DNA of 64,000 nucleotides from UMGS1590 sp900552455 (lineage in GTDB: Bacteria; Bacillota; Peptococcia; Peptococcales; Peptococcaceae): the NCBI GenBank assembly GCA_963931105.1, contig OZ007004.1:1550001-1614000 (forward strand), read 5' to 3'. Under the pieces are notes generated by a model that saw only the letters and a list, made by a program, of their open reading frames with translations, was not told the DNA's origin and made no database searches. This document shows, piece by piece, positions 1-8,703 of the stretch. Position 1 is the first letter of the stretch; the number at the start of each line of letters is the position of its first letter. The position numbers and the translations under genes are program-made.

Positions 1-2
1 GG

Positions 3-57
3 ATAAGAGCACTTTTTTCGCGCAGGAACACGCGTGGAAAAGTGCTCTTATTTTTTT
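3..57 (+). terminator. Rho-independent terminator of an upstream gene
   Basis: A stem with arms AAGAGCACTTTT and AAAAGTGCTCTT is followed by seven T residues. It points along the plus strand, so it ends a gene that lies before the window. The following 100 bases up to the RhuM terminator hold nothing I can recognise. Confidence 0.85.
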
Positions 58-156
58 GTGAGCGCTTGCGAGGGATGGCAGTGAAAAGAGTGTGTTGCTT
101 ATAGGAACAAATGGAATAACGCCATTGTCGTTGTGGAAAAGCAATAGAGGAGAACA

Positions 157-191
157 CACAAAAAAACGCCCGCCGAGGCGAGCGTTTTGCA
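157..191 (-). terminator. Terminator of the RhuM gene, first copy of a repeated hairpin
   Basis: On the minus strand AAAACGCTCGCC pairs with GGCGGGCGTTTT and runs into a T tract. The sequence is a near-exact copy of the tyrS terminator at 1319-1353, differing only by one A in the run. The RhuM gene therefore sits between two direct copies of one terminator. Confidence 0.85.
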
Positions 192-203
192 TCACGTTTT
201 CGA

Positions 204-1250
204 TCAATCTCCTTCCAGCTCCTGTACAAAGCGATCGTAATCTGACAGAAATTGTTGATCCTGGATGATGCGATATTTTTCAAACTCTGTTTCCGCGTGT
301 ATGCGGGCGATCTCTGCGCTGACTTTGCCAGCATCCTGCAGCATGCCGTATTCGAACATTTCGATAAAGCGGTTCAATCGTTCTACCCAATCCTGCATGG
401 TCAGTGGAATTTTGCGTTGGGCCATATTTTCGGCAAAATCCAGATACGCAGTGACCATGCGGTTGAGCTGACCGAGCTCGAAGGCGGTGAGATAGTTTTT
501 GGCAACGGTCACATCTGATTTTCTGATCTTGCCGTCTGGCGCATCCTGCCAGGTGGTCAGACCCATGTGCGGTTTCTGGTTGTCGGCGCGACTGACGATC
601 AGCTCTGCAGCGGTGTGACCGTGTACAGCGTAGTGCATCTTATTTTGCACGCTGGCGTAGAAACGGCGTGTTGCAGCTGCGGTTTTATCGTAGTCAATAG
701 CTGTGGCATAGAGGTCGGTGATCTTTTGATAAAATTTGCGCTCGCTGGCACGAATTTCTCGAACACGTTCGAGCTGCTCTTCAAAATACTTGTCGGTCAG
801 ATAGGTGCCGCGTTTCAATCGTTCGTCGTCCATGACCCAGCCTTTGATGGTGTAGTCCTTTGCGATCTGATTGACCCACTTGCGAAATTGCACGGCGCGT
901 TCGGAGTTTACCTTAAAGCCAACGGCGATGATCATCTGAAGATTGTAGTGGTTGATCGTCCGTTGTACCTGGCGTTCTCCTTCTGTTTGAACTATCCGGA
1001 ATTTCCGGATAGTTGCCTCTGGCGTCAGCTCGCTGTCGGCGTAAATTTTTTTGATATGTTCATTGATGGTGCGAACGTCAACATCATACAAAGCAGCCAT
1101 CATTTTCTGCGTCAGCCATATGTTCTCATCTTCATAGCGCATTTCCACACTATCTTTCTGATCACCTGTAGAGGCGACATAGGTGAGATATTCAGCCGCA
1201 GAGCTGCGAAGCATTTTTTCCTGATCTGTTCTTTCGTTTTGCTTGCCCAT
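204..1250 (-). CDS. RhuM family virulence-like protein
   Basis: The 348-residue product matches the RhuM family (named after a gene of Salmonella pathogenicity island 3), whose biochemical role is unknown. The family's N-terminal block is recognisable around WLTQKMMAALYDVDVRTI, followed by INEHIKKIY and the segment HYNLQMIIAVGFKVNSERA; the C-terminal half is helical and charged. I chose the ATG at 1250 because GGAGGAAACC lies directly before it. A start at 1289 would leave almost no leader after the promoter at 1288-1316. The gene has its own promoter and terminator, so it is a single-gene unit beside tyrS. RhuM genes are often found in variable or defence-rich loci, but nothing else here proves such a role. 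Confidence 0.8.
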   Translation of the reverse strand: MGKQNERTDQEKMLRSSAAEYLTYVASTGDQKDSVEMRYEDENIWLTQKMMAALYDVDVRTINEHIKKIYADSELTPEATIRKFRIVQTEGERQVQRTINHYNLQMIIAVGFKVNSERAVQFRKWVNQIAKDYTIKGWVMDDERLKRGTYLTDKYFEEQLERVREIRASERKFYQKITDLYATAIDYDKTAAATRRFYASVQNKMHYAVHGHTAAELIVSRADNQKPHMGLTTWQDAPDGKIRKSDVTVAKNYLTAFELGQLNRMVTAYLDFAENMAQRKIPLTMQDWVERLNRFIEMFEYGMLQDAGKVSAEIARIHAETEFEKYRIIQDQQFLSDYDRFVQELEGD

Positions 1251-1287
1251 GGTTTCCTCCGCGTTCGTTTGCTGCAAATATATCTCC

Positions 1288-1316
1288 ATACTATCATAAA
1301 TATCTGGGTGCTACAA
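1288..1316 (-). promoter_or_regulatory. Promoter of the RhuM gene
   Basis: On the minus strand TTGTAG and TAGTAT are separated by 17 bases, and a TG precedes the -10 box (extended -10). It lies immediately after the tyrS terminator and gives a leader of about 30 bases to the ATG at 1250. Confidence 0.6.
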
Positions 1317-1318
1317 GC

Positions 1319-1353
1319 GCACAAAAAACGCCCGCCGAGGCGAGCGTTTTGCA
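1319..1353 (-). terminator. tyrS terminator, second copy of the repeated hairpin
   Basis: Minus-strand stem AAAACGCTCGCC / GGCGGGCGTTTT followed by a T run, six bases past the tyrS stop. It repeats the hairpin at 157-191 almost base for base, including flanking CACA and TTTTGCA. Confidence 0.9.
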
Positions 1354-1358
1354 CGAGC

Positions 1359-2591
1359 TTACACGAGCTTGATGATGTGATATTTCTTTTTCCCTTTGCG
1401 GATCTTCAGCTGACCGTCGGCGAAATCTGCGGTGGTGACGGCGTAGTGCACGTCGCTCACGGCGTTGTCGTTCAAGGATACGCCGCCCTGTTCAACGAGT
1501 CTGCGGCCTTCGCTGGTGGTCTGGGTGAGGCCGACGGCTTTGAGCAGGTTGAGGAGGCCCTGGCCTTCGCCGTCAAAGTCGGCGGCTGGCATTTCGGTGG
1601 TTGGGATAGAGCCTGCTTCGTCTGCGCCGGCAAAGAGGGCGCGGGCAGCCTTCTGGGCTTCCTCAGCGGCAGCGGTGCCGTGGACGTTTTTCGTGACCTC
1701 GTAAGCGAGGATCTCCTTGGCCTTGTTGATCTCGGCGCCTTCCAGTGCAGCCAGGCGGTTGACCTCGTCCATTGGCAGGAAGGTGAGGAGGGAGAGGCAT
1801 TTTTTCACGTCGGCATCGGCCACATTGCGCCAGTACTGGTAGAAATCGTATGGCTTCATCTTGTCGGCATCGAGCCAGACAGCGCCGCCGGCGGTTTTAC
1901 CCATTTTCGTGCCATCGCTTTTGGTGAGGAGCTTGAAGGTGAGGCCGTAGGCGTCGCCCTGGTCGGCTTTACGGATGAGCTCAACGCCGCCGATGATATT
2001 GCTCCACTGGTCGTTACCGCCAAACTGCAGCTTGCAGTTGTAGTTGCGGTAAAGGTGGAGGAAGTCGTAGCTCTGCATGACCATGTAGTTGAATTCCAGG
2101 AAGGTCAGCCCCTGCTCCATGCGGGATTTGTAGCATTCGGCGTTGATCATGCGGTTGATGGAGAAATAGGCGCCGTAGTCGCGCAGAAATTCGATGTAGT
2201 TGAGCTCGCGCAGCCAGTCGGCATTGTTGAGGAGCAGCGCTTTGCCCTCGGAGAAATCGATGAAGCGTTCAGCCTGCTTTTTGAAATGCTCAACGTTGTC
2301 ATCGATCATATCGACAGTCATGACGCGGCGCATGTCGCTGCGTCCGGATGGGTCGCCGATCATGCCGGTGCCGCCACCGGCGAGGAAGATTGGGCGATGG
2401 CCGTGCTGTTGCATGTGCTGCATGACCATGAACATGATATAGTGACCGACGTGCAGGCTGTCGGCGGTTGGGTCGAAGCCAATGTAGAAGGTGACTTTTT
2501 CCTTGCCGAGCAGTTCGCGGATCTCATCTGCGTGGGTGGCCTGTTCAATGTAGCCACGTTCTGTCAATACGTCGTAAACGTTTCGTTCCAT
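1359..2591 (-). CDS. tyrS: Tyrosyl-tRNA synthetase
   Basis: This cytoplasmic class I aminoacyl-tRNA synthetase charges tRNA-Tyr. The 410-residue length is normal. The HIGH-type signature is visible as LHVGHY, the tyrosine pocket as FNYMVMQSYDF followed by GGNDQWSNI, and the KMSKS-type loop as KMGKT. The C-terminal part carries an S4-like RNA-binding domain ending in KIRKGKKKYHIIKL. The ATG at 2591 follows GGAGG by 11 bases; an upstream TTG at 2609 overlaps that ribosome binding site and is unlikely. A promoter at 2630-2658 lies between the gene and the hairpin at 2661-2690. No T-box motif was found in its leader. Confidence 0.97.
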   Translation of the reverse strand: MERNVYDVLTERGYIEQATHADEIRELLGKEKVTFYIGFDPTADSLHVGHYIMFMVMQHMQQHGHRPIFLAGGGTGMIGDPSGRSDMRRVMTVDMIDDNVEHFKKQAERFIDFSEGKALLLNNADWLRELNYIEFLRDYGAYFSINRMINAECYKSRMEQGLTFLEFNYMVMQSYDFLHLYRNYNCKLQFGGNDQWSNIIGGVELIRKADQGDAYGLTFKLLTKSDGTKMGKTAGGAVWLDADKMKPYDFYQYWRNVADADVKKCLSLLTFLPMDEVNRLAALEGAEINKAKEILAYEVTKNVHGTAAAEEAQKAARALFAGADEAGSIPTTEMPAADFDGEGQGLLNLLKAVGLTQTTSEGRRLVEQGGVSLNDNAVSDVHYAVTTADFADGQLKIRKGKKKYHIIKLV

Positions 2592-2629
2592 TGATTCTGA
2601 TACCTCCAAAAAATTTAGTACACCCTATC

Positions 2630-2658
2630 ACTATAACGAAAAATGCTTCATAAAGCAA
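2630..2658 (-). promoter_or_regulatory. tyrS promoter
   Basis: On the minus strand TTGCTT and TATAGT are separated by 17 bases. It lies downstream of the palindrome terminator at 2661-2690, so tyrS has a short leader of about 30 bases. Confidence 0.55.
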
Positions 2659-2660
2659 AC

Positions 2661-2691
2661 AAAAAAACACCTCGGAAGTGTTCCGAGGTGC
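2661..2691 (-). terminator. Palindromic terminator, copy 1 of a duplicated 25-bp palindrome
   Basis: A perfect stem CACCTCGGAA / TTCCGAGGTG with a three-base loop is followed on the minus strand by seven T residues. It would stop transcription coming from the island side before the tyrS promoter. The same 25 bases occur again at 2868-2892 without a T run. Confidence 0.75.
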
Positions 2692-2934
2692 CAGACTGTA
2701 GATAAACCCCTTATCAGGGACAGTAAAGCGTCTCGCAAATCGTTTATTCTCACACAGATATACTTGCAAAACCGCGATATGAACAACTTTATAACACGCC
2801 TAGAGAAATTATTGAGAACTCAAGAAAAGTCCTGCTGCTAGGCAACAAGACTTTTTTCGACAAGCTGACACCTCGGAAGTGTTCCGAGGTGCTAAAAAGT
2901 ACAGTTTTCAATTACTAAAATGCCACATTTAAAT
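2692..2934. other. Intergenic stretch with two hairpins and no convincing gene
   Basis: This stretch lies between the duplicated palindromes. A second hairpin at 2825-2857 (arms AAAAGTC / GACTTTT, two internal mismatches) is followed by T residues on the plus strand and could act in both directions. A short minus-strand frame covering 2545-2769 has no ribosome binding site or recognisable product. No tRNA or T-box signature was found. Confidence 0.5.
2868..2892. repeat. Copy 2 of the 25-bp palindrome
   Basis: It is identical to 2667-2691 in the same orientation. There is no T tract on either side, so this copy is probably not a terminator. The pair brackets about 175 bases, which suggests a small mobile or duplicated unit, but no terminal target duplication was found. 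Confidence 0.7.
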
Positions 2935-4389
2935 TCATACTATTAATAGTCCAACAGGAAGACCGACGCAAATAATTGCAATGAATGCTAATATCGCAAA
3001 AATTATGCTAAGCTTATAGGAATCTTTGACGCCAATCCAGTTGCTATTACCAAATAACATAGCAGCTTGTGCTGAAGCACCGGGAGTCATGAATGCACAA
3101 TTCGTTGTCATGCAGAATAAGATGGCAAAAAGATAAGGATTGATGCCAAAGGAGGTTCCGATGGTAGCCAAAATAGGCATGAAAACAATGACGAGAATTA
3201 AATTGTGGGCAACTTGCGTAATTAACCAGAAAATAATGCAGCAGGCAATAACAAAGAAAGCTGGTGAAAGCTGTGACAGGAAAGGCATCAGAACATCTAC
3301 TAATGTGGCAACAATGCCAGTATCGTTCGATTCAAGAGATGCGGATAGAGGCATAGATGCTGCAAACATAATAACAATGTCCCAATTGACTCCGCGTTGA
3401 ACAAGATCGCCAAAATTATAAATGCTTTTGCCATCTTTATCACGGCGTAAACATTGAATGATGATTACAGTTGTCGCTGCACCTAAAATACCGTAGTTAG
3501 ATAAAAACGCTTTTAAATTGCTGTCGGGAAGAAAGCTAGGTAGTAGAGCGATCACCATGAAAAAAATGAGTGAAATAATACTAAGAACTTGTTCTTGTGT
3601 AATTTTAACATTTCGAAATTCTGAGAGGATGCTTTCAGCATTCTTCAATGGCTCGACATTAATTTTTAATACATATTTTCCAACGAATAAGTACAATAAT
3701 GTTGAAACTATCACTATTGATAAACCATCAATGGTTAATGCCAAAGAAGGCATGGCATATCCGACAGCTGCTTCTGCAAGAAGTCCATAATAAATAATGG
3801 ATAATGGTAAGAAAGGCAATGAAATGATACTAATTGTTCCTACAAATACAATACCTGCAACCATATAACTAACATAGGGATCTCCTTTTTTAAAACCAAC
3901 GAGTTTGCAAATATTATAAAAAATACTCCATAGAATAATAATGCCGCCGTAAAGATTTATGCATCCAGCAACAAAAAAACTGGCAATAAAGAATAACGCA
4001 GTTAGGATCCAAGGTCGTCCTTTACAAATCTTGCGACTCACACACCATTCTGCGATAAATTTGGTAAGGCCACTTGCATCTAAAGTAGCAACAAATATAA
4101 ATGTGAAAAAAGTTTGAACAACAGTGCTGTTTCCCAGAGCTGCGCCAAATACATTAATGATAGAGTCATAGCCAACGATTCCAAGTGCAATCATACCAAA
4201 TAAACTTGGCCAAACAAATCCAACAAAAATCCAACCATATATAACGCCAATGAAGCATCCTAGTACTTTCATGCCTAATGGAGTGATTTGGCCAAATGGA
4301 GGCAAGAACCCGATTGCAAACGTTAAAATAATAAAGACAATGCAATGAATGTAGTAGCCTCTGTTTTTTTGACTTTTACTTGAGGTCAT
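2935..4389 (-). CDS. SLC13/DASS-like anion permease
   Basis: A 484-residue integral membrane protein with about twelve hydrophobic segments. Length and motif layout fit the divalent anion/sodium symporter family, for example SNDTGIVATLVDVL and a late ATIGTSFGINPYLFAILF followed by CAFMTPGASAQA, a typical conserved substrate-site loop. Substrates in the family include dicarboxylates, sulfate and phosphorylated or sulfonated organic anions; the sequence alone does not decide. The ATG at 4389 is preceded by AAAGGAGAG at good spacing, so 33 further upstream residues in frame are ignored. It is AT-rich like its neighbours and lies head-to-tail downstream of the LysR gene, with that gene's terminator between them. 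A functional link to the hydrolase at 5725 is inferred from synteny only. Confidence 0.8.
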   Translation of the reverse strand: MTSSKSQKNRGYYIHCIVFIILTFAIGFLPPFGQITPLGMKVLGCFIGVIYGWIFVGFVWPSLFGMIALGIVGYDSIINVFGAALGNSTVVQTFFTFIFVATLDASGLTKFIAEWCVSRKICKGRPWILTALFFIASFFVAGCINLYGGIIILWSIFYNICKLVGFKKGDPYVSYMVAGIVFVGTISIISLPFLPLSIIYYGLLAEAAVGYAMPSLALTIDGLSIVIVSTLLYLFVGKYVLKINVEPLKNAESILSEFRNVKITQEQVLSIISLIFFMVIALLPSFLPDSNLKAFLSNYGILGAATTVIIIQCLRRDKDGKSIYNFGDLVQRGVNWDIVIMFAASMPLSASLESNDTGIVATLVDVLMPFLSQLSPAFFVIACCIIFWLITQVAHNLILVIVFMPILATIGTSFGINPYLFAILFCMTTNCAFMTPGASAQAAMLFGNSNWIGVKDSYKLSIIFAILAFIAIICVGLPVGLLIV

Positions 4390-4504
4390 AGCGATTCTCT
4401 CCTTTAAATTTTCTTGTAAGAAACGGTTTTTGACTTTTCTTGATACATCTAATATATCAGCTGATATCATTAATATAAATGAAATCAATAAGATTTGAAA
4501 GCAG

Positions 4505-4562
4505 AATAAAAATTCCCCACATTACAACGCGAAACTTTTTTTTGCGATGTAATATGGAGAAT
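4505..4562 (-). terminator. Terminator of the LysR gene
   Basis: On the minus strand a long imperfect stem built from ATTCTCCATATTACATCGC and its partner GCGTTGTAATGTGGGGAAT closes a loop rich in A and runs into TTTTTATT. It lies just after the LysR stop codon. Confidence 0.75.
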
Positions 4563-4568
4563 CGAAAA

Positions 4569-5483
4569 TTATAATTTATAATTTTTTGCCAATTCGATAA
4601 ATTGAGCAATTGCCTTGTCTTGAAGATGAATCGTTTTAGTAACATAGGCATAGTATAACGTTTTATTGCTTAAAATAGGTTTAAGAATAAGGTTCTTAGT
4701 ATCATTGAAAGTTGTGTATTCTCGTAAAGTGATTAGACCGGCGCCGAGATCATTTTTTATAAATGTGTAGAACGTATTTAAGTCGTTAACGTAGCTGGTT
4801 ATATTTAATTCGGGACTAGAATTTGGAGACAGCCTTTCATATGCTGGTGTGTAACTGATAAGTGGAAGCGTTTCTAAATCAGACTGTTCAAATGTTGATT
4901 TAGTGTTATAGCGAGAATTTTTTGTAAAACAAAGGAAAAATTGAGATTTGATAAAAGGGTAAATAGTTAAATCAGGGTATCTTACAGGCTGAAATGGCTG
5001 GTAAAGGTTATTGTTGTAATCAGGATAAGAAATAAACCCGATGGCTTTTTGTTTAGAATGTTGAAGGGTTTCTAAGATTTCTTTCGAAGTATTAATTTTT
5101 ATATGTAATATAGTGTTGGGAGTGATATTTCGAAACTGAGGGACGATTTCCGGTAAAATTGTTGAATTCAATCGAGCGATGGAATAGATTTCTAAAGAAG
5201 CAAGATCTTTTTGGTTATCAGAAAATGTGTGTTCTGAAACAGCTTCGAGTAAAGAATAATAAGATGCAACAATAGGTTTTATTTTTTCTAGAACAATTTT
5301 TCCTGTTGGAGTAAAAGAGATATTGTTTTGATTGCGATCTAAAATTTGAACGCCAAGGAAGTTTTCGAAAGAGCGGATATTAGAAGATACGACCTGTCTA
5401 GAAATAAAAAAGTTTTCAGCAGTTTTAGTGATAGAATTTGTTTTTTCAATATCAAGTAAATATTCCAATTGCTCTATACGCAT
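4569..5483 (-). CDS. LysR family transcriptional regulator
   Basis: A 304-residue LysR-type regulator. The N-terminal winged helix-turn-helix (about residues 1-60) starts MRIEQLEYLLDIEKTNSI and contains TKTAENFFISRQVVSSNI. The remainder is the two-lobed periplasmic-binding-like effector domain. GGAGGTATACCT before the ATG at 5483 supports the start. The gene is divergent from the phosphohydrolase gene at 5725 and lies upstream of the permease on the same strand, the usual arrangement for a LysR protein controlling the divergent promoter, so it probably senses the substrate of this locus. The ligand cannot be read from the sequence. Confidence 0.92.
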   Translation of the reverse strand: MRIEQLEYLLDIEKTNSITKTAENFFISRQVVSSNIRSFENFLGVQILDRNQNNISFTPTGKIVLEKIKPIVASYYSLLEAVSEHTFSDNQKDLASLEIYSIARLNSTILPEIVPQFRNITPNTILHIKINTSKEILETLQHSKQKAIGFISYPDYNNNLYQPFQPVRYPDLTIYPFIKSQFFLCFTKNSRYNTKSTFEQSDLETLPLISYTPAYERLSPNSSPELNITSYVNDLNTFYTFIKNDLGAGLITLREYTTFNDTKNLILKPILSNKTLYYAYVTKTIHLQDKAIAQFIELAKNYKL

Positions 5484-5724
5484 AGGTATACCTCCGGACC
5501 TGAGATTGTATTGATTTTACCATAAATTATAGACTTATAGAATTGGTGTTTCAAATTCAATTAGTATATCGGATATATAACTATAAAGGGAGAAAAAATA
5601 TTTTGCGGGGGCGTTGATAATGAAAAATAGGCTTACTCGACATTGGTGTAGAAAGGATTGTACTATATATACATAACATAAAACTTGTTGACCAATAAGT
5701 GCAAAATGATAGGAGGTCTTTTAA
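5484..5724. promoter_or_regulatory. Divergent control region between LysR and phosphohydrolase genes
   Basis: An AT-rich 241-base region. A plausible plus-strand promoter is TCGACA (near 5636) and TACTAT (near 5660) with an 18-base spacer. The partly symmetric element TATATCGGATATATA near 5563-5577 is a reasonable place for a LysR protein to bind, but no exact T-N11-A operator could be assigned. Confidence 0.4.
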
Positions 5725-7809
5725 ATGGGAAAAAGAGTAATGATGATTGGTCTTGATGGCGCAGATCCTTTTGTTATTAAAAAGCTTGTAGAACAAGGTA
5801 GATTACCAAACATAAAAAAGGCTATTGAAAATGGTGTAATTGGCGAAAACATGGCAATGATTGGTGCGTTTCCTTCAGTTACACCACCGAACTGGGCATC
5901 TTTGGCAACGGGTAATTGGCCTAAAACTCATGGTGTTACCTGCTTTTTCAATCATACATTAGGAAACGATTTGGATTTATTGGGTATGAATTGGGATGCG
6001 CAACGCGTTGAATCGGAATTGATTTGGGAAAAATATGCAGAAGAAGGAAAAAGATGCTTAATGCTAAATTATTGCGAGGCGTGGCCTCCAAGAGGTGCGG
6101 CAAAAGATAACTGTGTATTTATTGATGGTTCAGGTGTTGTACCATTCCTGCGTTGCCAAGGTGGTTTTCAGAAAGAAATTGTATTAGAAGAAGGCGATTT
6201 TCCATTAAAAGAAATTCCTCATTACGTAGAAAAAGGTGCAGGAGACTGTATAGTTTATGGGGATGCTTTTGATGAGATGGTAAAAGACTCTGAAAATGGG
6301 TATAGTGCAGAGAAAGCTGCACGCGTTGCAAGTCCAATTAACTTGCCTACGGTTGATACTAAAATGCCTCCGGCTGGTCCGGAAAAGTTCCCATCCTATG
6401 AAGAAATTGCGGATACTGGGGATTCTATGGGGGATGCAGCGATTGCTGATCGCATGTTCTCAGCTTTAAAGGAACCGACAGGTTTTACTTTTGATTTGCC
6501 GGAGGATGCAAAAGTTGCAACAGTGATTGTAAATAATGGGCTTTTACGAAGATTCTTTGTAATTACAGCATCTGATGGTGTCCACTACGATACGGTTACA
6601 TTGTACGAAAGTCGTAAAAAAGAAAAAATCATGGGTCAGGCTAAAGTCGGTCAATGGAGTGATTATGTTTTTGATAATTTTAATCTAAACGACAAAAAAG
6701 AACCAGTCGTTTATCGATTCCGAGTTATTGAAATGGATCCGGAGGGTAGAAAAGTAAAAATATATTTATCCCATCAAATTAAAACGAATGAATATAAAAA
6801 TTATTGCTATCCTTCCAATGTATGGGATGAGATGTATCCAGAGGTTGGTCCATTTGTTCCGTTTGGAAAATTTGATTTAAAAGATAACCAATGTTTAGAG
6901 ACGACGCTTGAATCTTGGGATAATCTTTACAAATGGCATGAAAATGCAGCAGATTGGCTGTTTAAGAAGTATCCGGATTGGCAATTGTTTTATACTCATG
7001 TGCATGGCATCGATGAATTTAATCATTGGTTTATTCATAAGTCTATAGAAGGCAGTAATGATGAATATAAGAAATACGAAGAATTAATCAACCGTATGTA
7101 TGAGATTAATGACCACTATGTGGGTAAATTGATGGAGCAGATGGATGATGGTAATACAGCAATCTTTATTACGTCAGATCATGCAGCGGTTCCTCATTCG
7201 GTTGGTGATACAAATCCTGGTATTGGCTCTTTGGGGGCAATCAATACTCCTGTAATGGAAAGTTTAGGTTTGACAAAAACCTTTATCAATGATCGTGGTG
7301 ATTTAGAAGTGAAATGGGATGAAACAATTGCCGTGCAACAACGATCATCTTATGTTTATATTAATCTTAAAGGCAGGGATCCACAAGGTATTGTTGAACC
7401 AGAAGATTATGAAAAGACTGTCCAGATGGTTATTGACAAGTTGTATGGTTATCGCCATCCAAAGACAGGAGAACGAGTGGTGTCTTTCTGTATGACACGT
7501 GAGGAAATGGAAATGGTAGGAATGGGAGGCAAACATGTTGGTGACATCCTGTTCCAAGTAAAGCCAACTTACTGCAATGAGCATGCATTTTCACCGTCAA
7601 CGTGTACAAATGAAGGATATTCTCTTAACAATCTTTGCATTATGTCGGGCGCTGGATTTAAGAAAAATGCACAAATTAATCGTACGATAAGAGTTGTTGA
7701 TGTAGTACCAACAATATGCCATCTTGGCGAGGTCCCAATGGTAAGTAACGTCGAAGGTGGGGTTATTTGGCAAGCTTTGGAAGGATTCGAAGAAAAACAA
7801 TATAATTAA
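5725..7809 (+). CDS. Alkaline phosphatase superfamily hydrolase (phosphodiesterase/pyrophosphatase type)
   Basis: A 694-residue cytoplasmic enzyme of the type I phosphodiesterase/nucleotide pyrophosphatase branch. The full set of metal and nucleophile residues is present: D11 in MIGLDGAD, T53 in PSVTPPNW, D430 and H434 in GIDEFNHWF, D485 and H486 in TSDHAAV, and H604 in GGKHVGD. It has no signal peptide, so its substrate must be made in or brought into the cell. About 180 residues between the nucleophile region and D430 form an unrecognised insert or cap that may set specificity. AGGAGG precedes the ATG. It is divergent from the LysR gene and followed by a strong terminator. The likely reaction is hydrolysis of a phospho- or sulfo-ester or phosphonate; the substrate is unknown. 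Confidence 0.85.
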   Translation: MGKRVMMIGLDGADPFVIKKLVEQGRLPNIKKAIENGVIGENMAMIGAFPSVTPPNWASLATGNWPKTHGVTCFFNHTLGNDLDLLGMNWDAQRVESELIWEKYAEEGKRCLMLNYCEAWPPRGAAKDNCVFIDGSGVVPFLRCQGGFQKEIVLEEGDFPLKEIPHYVEKGAGDCIVYGDAFDEMVKDSENGYSAEKAARVASPINLPTVDTKMPPAGPEKFPSYEEIADTGDSMGDAAIADRMFSALKEPTGFTFDLPEDAKVATVIVNNGLLRRFFVITASDGVHYDTVTLYESRKKEKIMGQAKVGQWSDYVFDNFNLNDKKEPVVYRFRVIEMDPEGRKVKIYLSHQIKTNEYKNYCYPSNVWDEMYPEVGPFVPFGKFDLKDNQCLETTLESWDNLYKWHENAADWLFKKYPDWQLFYTHVHGIDEFNHWFIHKSIEGSNDEYKKYEELINRMYEINDHYVGKLMEQMDDGNTAIFITSDHAAVPHSVGDTNPGIGSLGAINTPVMESLGLTKTFINDRGDLEVKWDETIAVQQRSSYVYINLKGRDPQGIVEPEDYEKTVQMVIDKLYGYRHPKTGERVVSFCMTREEMEMVGMGGKHVGDILFQVKPTYCNEHAFSPSTCTNEGYSLNNLCIMSGAGFKKNAQINRTIRVVDVVPTICHLGEVPMVSNVEGGVIWQALEGFEEKQYN

Positions 7810-7824
7810 TTATTAGAAACAAAG

Positions 7825-7880
7825 ATGGAGTATATTATTAAACCGGATGTGTATTGGATAATATACTCCATTTGTTTTAT
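7825..7880 (+). terminator. Terminator after the phosphohydrolase gene
   Basis: The arms ATGGAGTATATTATT and AATATACTCCAT form a long stem followed by TTTGTTTTATTT. It separates the hydrolase from the ABC ATPase, which either is read through or uses its own promoter. Confidence 0.8.
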
Positions 7881-7906
7881 TTCCTGGCAATAACTGGGAG
7901 GGAAGA

Positions 7907-8689
7907 ATGTTGATTGAAGTTAGTGATATATCGATCAGATTTGGCGCTCATCATATTGTGAAAAACATAAATTGGAAAATTGGTAAGAATGAACATTGGG
8001 TGTTATTTGGATTGAATGGCTGTGGTAAGACGACATTGCTTCGAGCATTGGCTGGATATCTAGGTACTAATAGCGGAAGAATCATCATAGATGATTCTGT
8101 CGAACTTGATAAAGAAACAAAAACAGGATGGAGAATTCAGAGTGGATTTGTAAGCTTGGCTTTTTTTAACCAGTGTTATAAAAATGAGTCTGTTCTTGAT
8201 GTTGTATTGAGTGGTTTGTATGGAAGTCTGGGAGTAAGAAATAGCGTGACATCAAGTGATGTCCGTAAAGTGAAAAGAATTTTGCATGAAATGGGATTAG
8301 GGAAAAAACATCAATATCCATTTTATACTTTGTCATCGGGTCAAAGACAAAAGGTTTTATTAGCACGTGCTTTGGTTCACGAACCAGATGTTCTATTTTT
8401 AGATGAACCATTTAATGGATTAGATATTTTAGGTCAAATTCAATTTAAAGAAATGCTTGATGATTGGATGAAAGAAGATGGGCATAGCTTAGTAAGTGTT
8501 GTTCATCATTGCGATGAAATAACGCCGTTGTATACTCATGCAGCATTAATGAAAAATGGGAAATTATTCAAAGCAGATAGGATAAAAGAAGTCTTTAATA
8601 CTGAAGTAATAAGTGGTTTTTTAGATAAAGATGTATCTGTTAATTGGCGAAAGGATTATTTCAGCATTGAGATATTAAATTATAACTAA
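7907..8689 (+). CDS. ABC transporter ATP-binding protein, YlmA/ModF-like
   Basis: A 260-residue ABC ATPase. The Walker A is GLNGCGKTT (residues 35-43), the signature LSSGQ starts at residue 142 and the Walker B is VLFLDEP (residues 162-168). The pattern DVVLSGLYGSLGV before the signature and VVHHCDEI after the Walker B fit the COG1119 (YlmA/ModF) subgroup, usually found as lone ATPases. No permease or binding-protein gene lies next to it, so transport cannot be assumed. GGGAGGGAAGA precedes the ATG. It is followed by the small zinc-ribbon gene with a start only 15 bases downstream, so the two are probably cotranscribed. Confidence 0.88.
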   Translation: MLIEVSDISIRFGAHHIVKNINWKIGKNEHWVLFGLNGCGKTTLLRALAGYLGTNSGRIIIDDSVELDKETKTGWRIQSGFVSLAFFNQCYKNESVLDVVLSGLYGSLGVRNSVTSSDVRKVKRILHEMGLGKKHQYPFYTLSSGQRQKVLLARALVHEPDVLFLDEPFNGLDILGQIQFKEMLDDWMKEDGHSLVSVVHHCDEITPLYTHAALMKNGKLFKADRIKEVFNTEVISGFLDKDVSVNWRKDYFSIEILNYN

Positions 8690-8703
8690 TGAGGATGATA
8701 ATA

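Noticed and set aside
567..2594. Plus-strand open frame of 675 codons over tyrS and RhuM
   Set aside because: It is the reverse of two conserved genes, with no start signal and no recognisable domain.
2545..2769. Short minus-strand frame upstream of tyrS
   Set aside because: It runs through the palindrome terminator and the tyrS promoter and lacks a ribosome binding site.
2592..2934. T-box or tRNA gene upstream of tyrS
   Set aside because: No GGGTGGNACCGCG-type motif, specifier stem or cloverleaf was found; the hairpins are simple palindromes.
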